A stretch of 64,000 bases of DNA from JARFQH01 sp963825595 (GTDB lineage: Bacteria > Desulfobacterota > Desulfobacteria > Desulfobacterales > SG8-13): NCBI GenBank assembly GCA_963825595.1, contig CAWGUE010000008.1, forward strand, positions 62,001 to 126,000, written 5' to 3'. The stretch's first letter is position 1, and the number at the start of each line of letters is the position of its first letter. Shown in pieces: positions 1 to 8,446 of the stretch. Below the pieces are notes generated by a model, which saw only the letters and a program-made list of their open reading frames with translations, did no database searches and was not told the DNA's origin. A program made the position numbers and the translations under genes.

Positions 1-598
1 CCAGCTGAAAGGTCAGCACCTGCGGAAGTTGAAGCAACCAGTCCTGCACCCTACGGTTGTCTGTCTGGCCGGAAAGGATCCAGTCCTTCTCCCCTTGGAT
101 GGCGACGCCCCCGAGCTTCCGGATCAGCTCGATCAGTTTGTTGATTTCGCTTCGCATCAACTCCCCAGTCAGGTTCCCGAGGCAGTAAACGGCCTCAACT
201 CCGGAAGCAGACATACTGTCTATGATTCTATTAAGGGTATCCGGATTGCCGGCCAAATCCCCTATAAGACCGACACGATGCCGGGATGATGGATCGTCAA
301 TAAGACGGAACGATTCCGCGGGGGCCATCCGGCCATCCATAGCCGCGTGAATGGCATCGGCCAGTTGATCGGGACAAGACGTCCCATTGCGACACTCAAT
401 TCCGCCAATGAGCTGCAGGACGTCATCAATGGATCGACCGCGCAACAGGCGCGCGACCAGTTGAGCGTTTCCAGGGCAACCGCCACCCACGAAACGGAGG
501 TCGGTCAAAATATCTTGCTGAACCTGAAAATGGATCTCTGGTGGGCAAACCCCACTCGTTTTAAAAATGAAACGCTGCAGTTTCGTGTTGTCACTCAT
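1..598 (-). CDS. TSCPD-domain protein fused to a degenerate YfcE-like phosphoesterase domain (partial at the window edge)
   Basis: Read on the minus strand from the ATG at 598, the frame stays open to base 1, so the C-terminus lies outside the window. Residues about 1-90 form a TSCPD domain with GGGCPGN near residue 35 and the signature TSCPDQLA near residue 75. Such domains occur alone or at the end of B12-dependent ribonucleotide reductases and are thought to bind a ligand or metal through cysteines. From about residue 105 the protein resembles a calcineurin-like phosphoesterase: RVGLIGDLAGN replaces the usual SDIHGN, CLGNLTG replaces LGDxVG, and IQGEKD replaces xxGNHD. Several metal ligands are therefore altered, so catalysis is doubtful. 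The fusion and the motifs are seen directly; the biochemical role is unknown. Confidence 0.75.
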   Translation of the reverse strand, partial: MSDNTKLQRFIFKTSGVCPPEIHFQVQQDILTDLRFVGGGCPGNAQLVARLLRGRSIDDVLQLIGGIECRNGTSCPDQLADAIHAAMDGRMAPAESFRLIDDPSSRHRVGLIGDLAGNPDTLNRIIDSMSASGVEAVYCLGNLTGELMRSEINKLIELIRKLGGVAIQGEKDWILSGQTDNRRVQDWLLQLPQVLTFQL

Positions 599-805
599 AT
601 CATTACGAATTCTACACGAGGTTCGTGGTGTTCATCGGCACGCTGTGTCCGAGTGGAGCCGGGCTGGTGACCATCGTGGAACTGACAATTTCATAGGATA
701 TGTGTTACTACAGGCGAACAACAATGAAAATCGTCCAAAAGCTGATTTTTCCCAAGGGTGAAATCGTCCGGCCAACAATCGGAAAGGCTATCCGCAAATC
801 GGCGT

Positions 806-1110
806 TCAAATTGAATCACTATTGGTAGGCTTATTCCGCAGAATCTTTGAGAGGATAGGGGCAAGCGAGGTGTCCGCCGGCGGCGCATCGTGTGCCTTGT
901 CCGAAAACACACCTGCCAACTTTCCCGCCATCTGAAACGGCCACAAAAGGCGTACCGCCTTCACCGGCCCTTCGCCGTCGACCCGCGTTAGCCCTTGCAG
1001 CTCATACTGCTGCGGATCGATTTAGCCGCCTCTCAGGGCAGGCCGCGTGAGATGGACAGCGATGACCTTTACCGCCGACTGCGGCGGCAAGCTATCAGGA
1101 ATGGTTATAG
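806..1110 (-). pseudogene. Possible decayed coding remnant in the 599-1116 gap
   Basis: The 518-base gap between the TSCPD gene and the next gene has no intact gene. On the minus strand one frame reads protein-like text beginning TIPDSLPPQSAVKVIAV, meets one stop, then stays open for about 70 codons (DPQQYELQGLTRVDGEG and onward) to a TGA at 806. There is no start codon with a ribosome site, and I do not recognise the family. It may be a fragment of a mobile or accessory gene. Little else is visible between 599 and 805. Confidence 0.25.
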
Positions 1111-1116
1111 CGAAAC

Positions 1117-1656
1117 CTAAAACAAATCTTCTTGCCCGCCGCACAATTTGATCAGATGGGAAAATGCCCGTGCAATTTTTTCCGCCTGCCCTTTGGAAAA
1201 CGTGAGACTGATCGCATCAGCCGTCCTGCTGTCGATGGTCCATTTCCCTTTGGCATCTTTCCGATACCTCGCGTTTAAATCGACATCCAAACCGTCGTTT
1301 GCCGTGAATATGATCAGCCGGTTTGAAAAGGTTTTTATATTCGATGGATTCAATTTGGCGATCGGCACCCGCAGTGACTTCTCCAGAACCATATCTTTAT
1401 TTTCCATCTTTGTTTCTTTGACCGTCAGAACGCAGTCGTTTATGGCGGCATTTTGAACGTGGCTCACGTTAAGCTTGATCAGTTTTGACTCGGTGCGTAT
1501 CGACATAGAACTGGTTCTCAAATTGACATCGTCGATACGCTCGATAAGGTATTCGATCGTTTGTTCCTTTGACGGCTCGGCGCCTGCCGGTGTGACGAGG
1601 ATAACAAAGAATAGAAACAGGCTGGCAATTAATATTGTTCGGCGCGTCTTACTCAT
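1117..1656 (-). CDS. Secreted protein of unknown function
   Basis: A 179-residue protein with a clear Sec signal peptide: a basic start (MSKTRRT), a hydrophobic core, and a likely cleavage after PAGA near residue 27. The mature part is charged and predicted mixed alpha/beta, with a DLNARYRKDAKGKWTID segment and two cysteines, one near the C-terminus in KLCGGQ. The start at 1656 is preferred over the ATG at 1668 because the G-rich ribosome site GGGGGTG lies just before it. I recognise no family. It lies between a non-coding gap and the MFS gene and seems to be transcribed alone. Confidence 0.6.
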   Translation of the reverse strand: MSKTRRTILIASLFLFFVILVTPAGAEPSKEQTIEYLIERIDDVNLRTSSMSIRTESKLIKLNVSHVQNAAINDCVLTVKETKMENKDMVLEKSLRVPIAKLNPSNIKTFSNRLIIFTANDGLDVDLNARYRKDAKGKWTIDSRTADAISLTFSKGQAEKIARAFSHLIKLCGGQEDLF

Positions 1657-1913
1657 GAACACCCCCATTCACGTTGTTTTCTGCGTTCAGGTTCCGGTTC
1701 CTCTGCCCGGGTTTACCTTTCAAATTTTCAAATCCGCGTATGTATGTCAACCAATTTAACCGATCAGATAAAATAGCAACCAGAATTATTTGGGCATGTG
1801 GACGGTGATGCAATGAAAATTACCATCGACTGAAGATGAGCAATCGGAAACACGATCCGGCGCTGGCCTTATTGTGGAATCAACCACTCCTCGATCACCT
1901 TCTGACCTCGATA

Positions 1914-3152
1914 TCACCTTTTGCGGCGCCGGCGTTGGATGGCGCCGGCCGCCACATACCACAGCGAGGCGAATCCCTGGGCGACGAGCATGACGATAAA
2001 GGCCGCCCGATAGCCTTCCGGTGCGTACCCTCCTCTCATGGTGACCGGCCAGATCTCGATCACTGAACCGATACCCCATTGGGCGATGAATGCAGCCACG
2101 AAGACCAGCAGGTTGAGAGCGGTGTTGACGCGACCGGAAAGGTGGGCGGGAAAACTTTGAGATAGCACAGCGTAGGACACGATGCCGGAGGTACCGAAGA
2201 ATCCAAAAAGCATCCACAGCGGCACTGAGACCGCGGGAATCTCGACGATAAGCAGCAGCAACACCACCATAAATAGCGACATCCCGGCAGCGGCAACGGT
2301 GATCGGTCTGATCCCATAGCGGCTCAGGCGTTCGGCGGCGGCCCCCAGAAGGATAAAGCCGGCAACCATGGCGACGGCCACCAATAAAAGGGTGCCGGCA
2401 ACGTTCGACCGGTCGAATTCGGCCACATCACGCAACCACGGGCCTGCCCACAGTCCGTGAATCGATAAAAAAGTCGCCTGGGAAAGGGTTGTCCATGGGG
2501 CAATCCGCCAGAAGGCCAGGCTGGCGAATACGCTTCTTGTTCCGCGAATTTGCTCCGTGAATTTAAGGTCTCCACCGCCGACGGCTCTTTCGGGGACGAC
2601 GAAATAAACGGCAGCGGCAATGACGAGGGTCAGTATCGTCAATCCCATGAAAACACCGCGCCAGTTCGTCAGCGCCAGAGCCGCTTCGACCGGGGCCGTT
2701 GCCGCCAGGGCGCCTAAACCACCAGCCGCCATCTGAAATCCATTGATCAGCGGCAGTTGTTCCCGCGGATACCACATCACATACGCTTTGAAGGCAGCCA
2801 TCAGACAGGCCGATACACCGAATCCAATAAAGGCCCGCCCAATGACAAGTCCGGTGAGGGTTTCGGCCGAAGCGAACCCCCACGCTCCGATAGCGGCGAA
2901 AATCAATAAAAACGCTTCAATTTTACGGGGACCGTACCGGTCGAGAAGAACCCCCAGGGGCAGTTGGAAAGCGGCAAAGGTAATAAAATAAGCGGAAGTC
3001 AGCAACCCCAGTTCGGAAGGATCCACGCCGATGTCGGTCACCAGATCCGGCGCGATAACAGAGTTTACCACGCGGTAAAGGTAGGAGAGAAAGTACCCCA
3101 GAGCGAACGGGATAAAGACCCGCAGCCGGCTGCCAATGGTATAATTTTTCAC
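1914..3152 (-). CDS. MFS transporter
   Basis: A 412-residue membrane protein with about twelve hydrophobic segments. The MFS loop 2-3 signature is present as GVLLDRYGPRKIEAF near residue 70, and the motif GRAFIGFG lies in TM4. The N-terminal region (FALGYFLSYLYRVVNSVIAPDL) resembles organic-anion or hexuronate-type porters. The substrate cannot be set from sequence. It is divergent from the hydrolase gene at 3457, with 304 bases between them, and has no operon partner. A basic RRRRKR tail ends the protein. Confidence 0.85.
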   Translation of the reverse strand: MKNYTIGSRLRVFIPFALGYFLSYLYRVVNSVIAPDLVTDIGVDPSELGLLTSAYFITFAAFQLPLGVLLDRYGPRKIEAFLLIFAAIGAWGFASAETLTGLVIGRAFIGFGVSACLMAAFKAYVMWYPREQLPLINGFQMAAGGLGALAATAPVEAALALTNWRGVFMGLTILTLVIAAAVYFVVPERAVGGGDLKFTEQIRGTRSVFASLAFWRIAPWTTLSQATFLSIHGLWAGPWLRDVAEFDRSNVAGTLLLVAVAMVAGFILLGAAAERLSRYGIRPITVAAAGMSLFMVVLLLLIVEIPAVSVPLWMLFGFFGTSGIVSYAVLSQSFPAHLSGRVNTALNLLVFVAAFIAQWGIGSVIEIWPVTMRGGYAPEGYRAAFIVMLVAQGFASLWYVAAGAIQRRRRKR

Positions 3153-3456
3153 ATCAAGTCCCAGAGTCTACCAATATCAGATTATCTTCGGTCACATGTC
3201 TTTTTACGTGCAAATGTCGATCATAAGACAGATCAATGAGGGTAATTATCAGAAGGCGGCAGCGACGGCAAGATCGATGTTAACCTCGTATTTTTATGCT
3301 TTCCGCCTGCGGGGCAAGAGATCCAAGCGATTTTCAAGTTTGACAGGGGTACGAGAATAATTTACGTTTCGATGGTTTCACCCATCGTCAGGATCCGGTT
3401 GACATGTTTACCGATAGGCCTCGCCGAATGCTCCGCACTCAGGTTTAAAGTACGGT
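3153..3456. other. Intergenic region between divergent genes
   Basis: These 304 bases separate the minus-strand MFS gene from the plus-strand hydrolase and must hold both promoters. I see no convincing -35/-10 pair, operator palindrome or RNA structure. Confidence 0.5.
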
Positions 3457-4383
3457 ATGAACAATACACCAACGAAAGAACCGACAGATGGTTTCGTCTC
3501 GACACCCGAGGGGCAAATCCACTACCTGGATTGGGGTGGCAACGGACACCAGGTTCACTTCCTTCATGGAAACGGATTTTGTGCTGGAACGTATACGCCG
3601 TTTTTTAAATTCCTGACGGCGGATTTCCGTTTATTTGCCAGCGATGTTCGTGGACATGGCCAATCAAACTTTCACGGTTTGCGGCGTATTCACCACTGGG
3701 AAATCTTCGCCGATGATTTGAAGCACGTCATCGGAAAAGTCATGTCTCCGCCGGTAACGGGGATGGGCCACTCATTGGGGGCTGTCACCACTCTCATTGC
3801 CGCGGCAAAATTCCCCGAACTCTTCACCGATATCATCCTGATCGACCCGGTCATTTTCTCCAAGAGACGACTCTGGCTCATCGCGATGATGAAAAATCTG
3901 GGTCTGCGGGGCAACATGCCGCTGGTGCGCTCCGCTCGCAGAAGGAAGAGGGTGTTTACGGACAAGCAATCGGCACTCAAACGATTTTCCGCCGGAAGGG
4001 GCGTCTTTAAATCCTGGTCAAAAGAGTTCATCGAGGCCTATCTTGAGTGCGGCCTTCTGGAAAAGGATGCGGAATCGGCGACACTGAAATGCGATCCCGA
4101 GTTGGAAGCCCAAATTTTTGAATCGGTGCCGTTGAATATTTGGTCTTACGTAAATAAAATATCGTGCCCTGTGCTGGCCCTTCGGGGAGCGGCCTCAGAC
4201 ACATTCGTTCCTGCTGTCGCCCGCAAATTGCAGGCCATGGTACCGAATTTCGAGCTGGTGGAAATTCCTCAATCTGGTCATTTTGTTCCCATGGAACAGC
4301 CTCGGGCCTGTTTCCGGGCGATAAATGCGTTTCTGGAACGGTTATTGTGTGCTGAGAAGTCGCCTATTCCAGATGGCCTCTGA
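3457..4383 (+). CDS. Alpha/beta hydrolase
   Basis: A 308-residue alpha/beta-hydrolase fold protein with no signal peptide, so probably cytoplasmic. The oxyanion motif is HGNGF near residue 38, the nucleophile elbow is GMGHSLGA with serine near residue 106, the acid is probably the aspartate in GAASDTFVP, and the catalytic histidine is in QSGHFVPME near residue 273. All three catalytic residues are therefore visible. The cap region is rich in arginine and lysine. Families with this layout include esterases, C-C hydrolases and haloperoxidase-like enzymes; the substrate is unknown. The adenine deaminase gene follows 180 bases later on the same strand. Confidence 0.85.
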   Translation: MNNTPTKEPTDGFVSTPEGQIHYLDWGGNGHQVHFLHGNGFCAGTYTPFFKFLTADFRLFASDVRGHGQSNFHGLRRIHHWEIFADDLKHVIGKVMSPPVTGMGHSLGAVTTLIAAAKFPELFTDIILIDPVIFSKRRLWLIAMMKNLGLRGNMPLVRSARRRKRVFTDKQSALKRFSAGRGVFKSWSKEFIEAYLECGLLEKDAESATLKCDPELEAQIFESVPLNIWSYVNKISCPVLALRGAASDTFVPAVARKLQAMVPNFELVEIPQSGHFVPMEQPRACFRAINAFLERLLCAEKSPIPDGL

Positions 4384-4562
4384 ATTTCAGAAGGTGACGT
4401 TCTATACATTGTTCAGACCTATGGAGTAAGCGGCCAAATTTTCACTTTTAGGGCGCGTTGATGGCTCCCATACATTGCGTTATTTAGGGCTGGAAAAACC
4501 TTCAACATTTATAAATTTCCGGGTAATTACAGCCTGGTAACTTCGATGCTCGGAAAGGAAAG

Positions 4563-6344
4563 ATGACCATGCACCAAGCGCCCTTAGACCCATACGGTCC
4601 TGAAAAGGATATCCGGCAGTTGATGCGCGTGGCTCTCGGCCAGGATGCGGCAGACATGGCCGTAATCAATGGCCGCCTGTTAAATGTCTATACCGGTGAG
4701 GTCCTCGATGGTCTTTCGGTCTGCACCAAAGGACCCTGGATTGCCTATGTCGGTGACAACGTCGACCGTAAAATTGATGACCATACCCAGGTTATCGACG
4801 CTGCCGGCCGTGCGATCATACCGGGCCTGATCGATGGCCACACGCATTTGGCCTGGATGGGTAGCGTCGACGCTTTCATCAAACCGCTCATGGCCGGTGG
4901 CACCACTACGATCGTCACCGAGAGCATGGAAGTCTTTCCCGTAGCCGGTTTAGACGGTGTCATCGACTTGATGGACGCCCTGGCCGATCAACCGATAAAA
5001 ATATTCGCCACGGCACCTTTCATGGCCTCCATCAGCCGGACCACCCGTGGAATTCCCGTCGAAGCGCTGCGCCAACTGCTGTCCCGCAAGGATATCGTCG
5101 GTCTGGGTGAATCCTACTGGCAGGCTGTGCTGCAGGAACCGGACACCGCCGCCCGCGCGCTGGAGGAAACACGCCGCTGTGGCAAGACCCTGGAAGGGCA
5201 CACGGCCGGGGCCCGGGGAGACAAACTGGCAGCCTACCTGGCCACCGGTATATCTTCCTGCCACGAACCGATCACGGCCAATGAGGTCCTGGATCGGTTG
5301 CGGCTCGGCATTTACGTTATGATCCGTGAAGGCAGTATCCGCAGGGACCTGGAGGCCATATCATCTATCAAGGATGCCGATGTCGATACGCGCCGGCTGA
5401 TACTGGTGACCGACGGCCTTTCTCCCCGTGACCTGATCGAAAAAGGCGGCATGGAGTATGTCGTCCAGAAAGCCATCGACTGCGGTTTCGACCCGGAGAC
5501 CGCCATCCGGATGGCCACCCTGAACGTGGCCGAACACTTCCGTCTCGACACCATCTCCGGCGGCATTGCACCGGGTCGGTGTGCCGATCTTCTCATCGTA
5601 CCAGACCTTCGCACGATCAGGGCTGAAACTGTCATCAGCAACGGAAGAGTGGTGGCCGAGCAGGGGCGCGTGATCATCGAACCACGACACCACCATTTCC
5701 GGTCTGAAAGCCTCAGCACCATTCGACTTCCAGGCGATGTGCGGCCGGAAGAATTTCAGATCAAAACCGACAGCACCACCCGGGTCAGTGTGCGGGTTAT
5801 CGAAATGGTGACCGACCTGGTCACCCGCGAAACAATCATGACGTTGCCCGTTCATGACGGTCAAGTCATGGCGGATGGCGACCACGATCTGGCCATCGTT
5901 GCCGCCATCGACCGCACCCACGTGCCCGGCAAAACCGGCATCGGTCTCATAAAAGGTTTCGGTTTAAAATCCGGTGCGTTGGCTTGCAGTGCGGCCTGGG
6001 ATTCCTCGGATATCATTGTGGTCGGGTCTGGGTGCGACGATATGGCCCGCGCTGTAAACCGCATCCGCACCCTGCAAGGCGGCGCGGTGGTCTGTTCTGA
6101 CGGCGAAATCAAGGCAGAGCTGGCGTTGCCGGTATTCGGACTCATGTCGGAAGAATCAATTGAAAGCATTGCCGACAAGCTTGAGACCGTCAACAATGTT
6201 GTCAATCAGCTCGGATGCAAGTTTCCGGACCCCATTTTATCGCTGAACACCCTTACCGGTGCCGCCATCCCTTACCTGCGCATCTGTGAGGAAGGTTTGG
6301 TAAACTTGAAAGACGGAAATACGGTCACCTTGTTCGTGGATTAA
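4563..6344 (+). CDS. ade: Adenine deaminase
   Basis: A 593-residue amidohydrolase matching the full length of bacterial adenine deaminase, which converts adenine to hypoxanthine and ammonia in purine salvage. Metal-binding motifs are in order: DGHTHL near residue 93, a GLGES strand, EGHTAG, SCHEPI and the later VTDGLSPRD aspartate. The C-terminal family-specific domain (IGLIKGFGLKSGALA) distinguishes it from dihydroorotases. One oddity is DGHTHLAWMG where many Ade proteins have DGHxHIESS. The start at 4563 has the purine-rich site GGAAAGGAAAG just upstream. I looked for a purine riboswitch in the 180-base leader and did not find one. Confidence 0.88.
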   Translation: MTMHQAPLDPYGPEKDIRQLMRVALGQDAADMAVINGRLLNVYTGEVLDGLSVCTKGPWIAYVGDNVDRKIDDHTQVIDAAGRAIIPGLIDGHTHLAWMGSVDAFIKPLMAGGTTTIVTESMEVFPVAGLDGVIDLMDALADQPIKIFATAPFMASISRTTRGIPVEALRQLLSRKDIVGLGESYWQAVLQEPDTAARALEETRRCGKTLEGHTAGARGDKLAAYLATGISSCHEPITANEVLDRLRLGIYVMIREGSIRRDLEAISSIKDADVDTRRLILVTDGLSPRDLIEKGGMEYVVQKAIDCGFDPETAIRMATLNVAEHFRLDTISGGIAPGRCADLLIVPDLRTIRAETVISNGRVVAEQGRVIIEPRHHHFRSESLSTIRLPGDVRPEEFQIKTDSTTRVSVRVIEMVTDLVTRETIMTLPVHDGQVMADGDHDLAIVAAIDRTHVPGKTGIGLIKGFGLKSGALACSAAWDSSDIIVVGSGCDDMARAVNRIRTLQGGAVVCSDGEIKAELALPVFGLMSEESIESIADKLETVNNVVNQLGCKFPDPILSLNTLTGAAIPYLRICEEGLVNLKDGNTVTLFVD

Positions 6345-6486
6345 TCCCCTCGGCAGTCATGGCCGCAGCTCCGCAAAAGTTTTGCGGCATACATGCTCCG
6401 CTGAAACGCGAATGGACACACCGATGCTCGTATTGAATCAGGCGATCCTTGCCATTCGACCAAAATCTTGCTCCAGGAGGTGAAGA

Positions 6487-6909
6487 ATGGATGCCCGGAT
6501 TAAAGAAGCCATCATCGGTGCAGTGATGAATGAGCCGTTTGCCAAACTTTTCGACATGCAGTTGATCGAATTGGACACAGGCCACTCGGTGGTGGAAATG
6601 ACCTATGATCCCTTGAAAGCAGACAACATTTATGAACGCGCCCACGGCGGAGCGATCTACGGTCTCATCGACGAGGCGTTTGAAACGGCGGGTCAGACGG
6701 ACGGAACGATCGCCGTAGCGCTCAACGTCAATGTAACTTATATCACGAGCCCGGAAAAGAAAACACGGCTGCGGGCTGAGGCCCGGCAGGTCAGTCAGAC
6801 AAAAAAAACCGCCGGATACGACATCAGGGTCACCGACACCAACGGCGGCCTGATCGCCACCTGCACGGCCCTGGCTTATCGCACCGGCAAACCGATACCG
6901 TTTCTTTGA
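6487..6909 (+). CDS. PaaI-family hotdog thioesterase
   Basis: A 140-residue single hotdog-domain protein. The signature ERAHGGAIYGLIDEAFE (residues about 52-68) contains the HGG segment and the acidic catalytic residue typical of PaaI/YdiI-type acyl-CoA thioesterases, which hydrolyse aryl- or acyl-CoA esters in the cytoplasm. The ribosome site AGGAGG lies seven bases before the ATG at 6487. In a genome with a benzoyl-CoA pathway it could release stalled aryl-CoA, but that is inference. The stress protein follows 13 bases later, so the two are probably co-transcribed. Confidence 0.85.
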   Translation: MDARIKEAIIGAVMNEPFAKLFDMQLIELDTGHSVVEMTYDPLKADNIYERAHGGAIYGLIDEAFETAGQTDGTIAVALNVNVTYITSPEKKTRLRAEARQVSQTKKTAGYDIRVTDTNGGLIATCTALAYRTGKPIPFL

Positions 6910-6922
6910 AAGATCACCGATA

Positions 6923-7786
6923 GTGGTGTATAATCATCCGATGGAATCGAAATACAGATTATCAATCCTCCATCCTGCGGACCCTACCGAGGCCGGTCAG
7001 GTCGCATTTGCACACGCCCTGAAGGTCGCGCTGACCTTCAGGGCTAAATTGTGTATACTCCGCAGCAAGACTCTCGATGCCGTCCGTAATGAGCGGCCTC
7101 AGATGCCACCCGTTCGAAAAACCCTCGAGCAATGGAGATTGCTTAGAGAAGGCAGTGGGCAGTCAGAGGTTTTCAGAGAACTTGGGCTCACCGTAAAAAA
7201 GATCGATCATAAAAGTTTAAACGCGACGGCAGCCATCGCCTACCATCTGGAGAGCCATGAGGTCGACCTGATCGTCTTCTCCGCCCACATCCAAAACGGG
7301 TTGAAACCGGAATCTGGTTACAAATTCATGCAGCAAGTGATGCAGGCGACGGGTGCCCAAATACTTTACATACCCGACAGGGTTCACGGGTTTGTTTCCG
7401 ACCGGGACGGTACCGTCGCACTGAACAATATCCTGGTGCCGGTGGTGCAGAATCCCCGCCCCGAGTCGGCACTTAAGGATGCGGTCGCACTCGCCAGCAC
7501 AATGGGAGGACGGGAAGTGACGATATCTCTTGTGCATGTAGGAGACCCGAAGGGAGTCCCCGCCATCCGGTTTCCCGCGAACAGTCTATGTTCGTGGCAT
7601 ACGATCGTGCGCCAGGGAGATGCGGCCGACGAGATCAACGCTCTGGCTTACATTCTTCCCGCAGACCTGATGGTTATTACAACCCGCAATCGAAATAACC
7701 TCTGCACCACAGATCAAGACAACGTGACAGCGCGCATACTGACTAAAGCGCCCTGCCCGGTCCTGATCATTTCCTCTCCCGCATAG
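6923..7786 (+). CDS. Universal stress protein, tandem UspA domains
   Basis: A 287-residue protein made of two UspA-like domains (about 8-155 and 160-287). The second ends with the ATP-site-like pattern TARILTKAPCPVLIIS. Domain 1 lacks a clean GxxG(9)G loop. A GTG at 6923 or an ATG at 6941 could start it; neither has a strong ribosome site, and the second gives MESKYRLSILHPAD, closer to normal Usp N-termini. It is convergent with the LysM gene. It probably binds nucleotide and acts in stress adaptation. Confidence 0.75.
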   Translation: MVYNHPMESKYRLSILHPADPTEAGQVAFAHALKVALTFRAKLCILRSKTLDAVRNERPQMPPVRKTLEQWRLLREGSGQSEVFRELGLTVKKIDHKSLNATAAIAYHLESHEVDLIVFSAHIQNGLKPESGYKFMQQVMQATGAQILYIPDRVHGFVSDRDGTVALNNILVPVVQNPRPESALKDAVALASTMGGREVTISLVHVGDPKGVPAIRFPANSLCSWHTIVRQGDAADEINALAYILPADLMVITTRNRNNLCTTDQDNVTARILTKAPCPVLIISSPA

Positions 7787-7897
7787 TTCAAAAAAACATT
7801 CGATTGACCACAGAATGGCACAGATAGTCCACGCGACTTGCTTAATGCCGGAATGCCACCCCTCGAACCGGTTCAGAAAAGCAATCGATGCGGGCAT

Positions 7898-8446
7898 TTA
7901 CTCGATGGTCTCCAAGGGTAGAGGCGTACCAGTCCCATCGAGACGCTCGGCCGGCGTCTCGGTATCGATCGGACCAAAAAGCTCGACTTCATTGGAATTG
8001 GACGGCGGCACTGCAGATGGCGAAGATGGTTCATTTTTTTTCTCGACTCGGGGTGTGAGATAGCTGATCGGCATTGGCTCGCGTGTTTTCAATAGATTTT
8101 CCGGGATGAGAATCGTATCGCCGATCTTGATTCGCCTGGGGTCGATTGACGGATTGGCCTCAACGATGTTCAACCAATTTTGCCCAGAACCAGTATACCA
8201 GCGGGAAATCCGGATGAGGTTCTCTCCCGGCCATTTGATTTGGTGGGTAAAAAATTTTACTTCAGGCGTTGACGAAGGGCCGGCCGGCTCGGGTTGAATC
8301 TCCGGAGGTTGTTCGATTTTACGGGGTACAGGGGCCGGCGGCGGCTTGTCTTCGGGTATGGGAGCCTGAATCAGGCTGCAGCCGAAAGGCCAGAAAAGAC
8401 TGAACACCAATAGCCAGCGGACAAATGCCGCTATCATTGCCTTCAT
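7898..8446 (-). CDS. LysM-domain lipoprotein
   Basis: A 182-residue protein starting MKAMIAAFVRWLL. It has a lipoprotein signal peptide with lipobox-like WPFGC near residue 22, then a proline-rich linker and a LysM-like domain (about 65-130: RISRWYTGSGQNWLNIVEANP, then IGDTILIPENLL) that should bind peptidoglycan. A proline- and serine-rich tail follows. Its ATG shares a base with the stop of the upstream ATPase gene (TAATG), so translation is probably coupled. With the ATPase it resembles the GspA/ExeA-type pair that inserts or anchors envelope machinery through the peptidoglycan. Confidence 0.75.
   Translation of the reverse strand: MKAMIAAFVRWLLVFSLFWPFGCSLIQAPIPEDKPPPAPVPRKIEQPPEIQPEPAGPSSTPEVKFFTHQIKWPGENLIRISRWYTGSGQNWLNIVEANPSIDPRRIKIGDTILIPENLLKTREPMPISYLTPRVEKKNEPSSPSAVPPSNSNEVELFGPIDTETPAERLDGTGTPLPLETIE

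Noticed and set aside
691..912. 73-codon minus-strand frame
   Set aside because: Arginine/serine-rich text with no family pattern or ribosome site; overlapped by a more protein-like frame.
4384..4562. Possible purine riboswitch before adenine deaminase
   Set aside because: The leader has no recognisable three-way junction pattern or conserved loop bases of the purine aptamer.
6371..6387. Palindrome CCGCAAAAGTTTTGCGG after adenine deaminase
   Set aside because: A very tight hairpin with no following T-tract; not strong enough to call a terminator.
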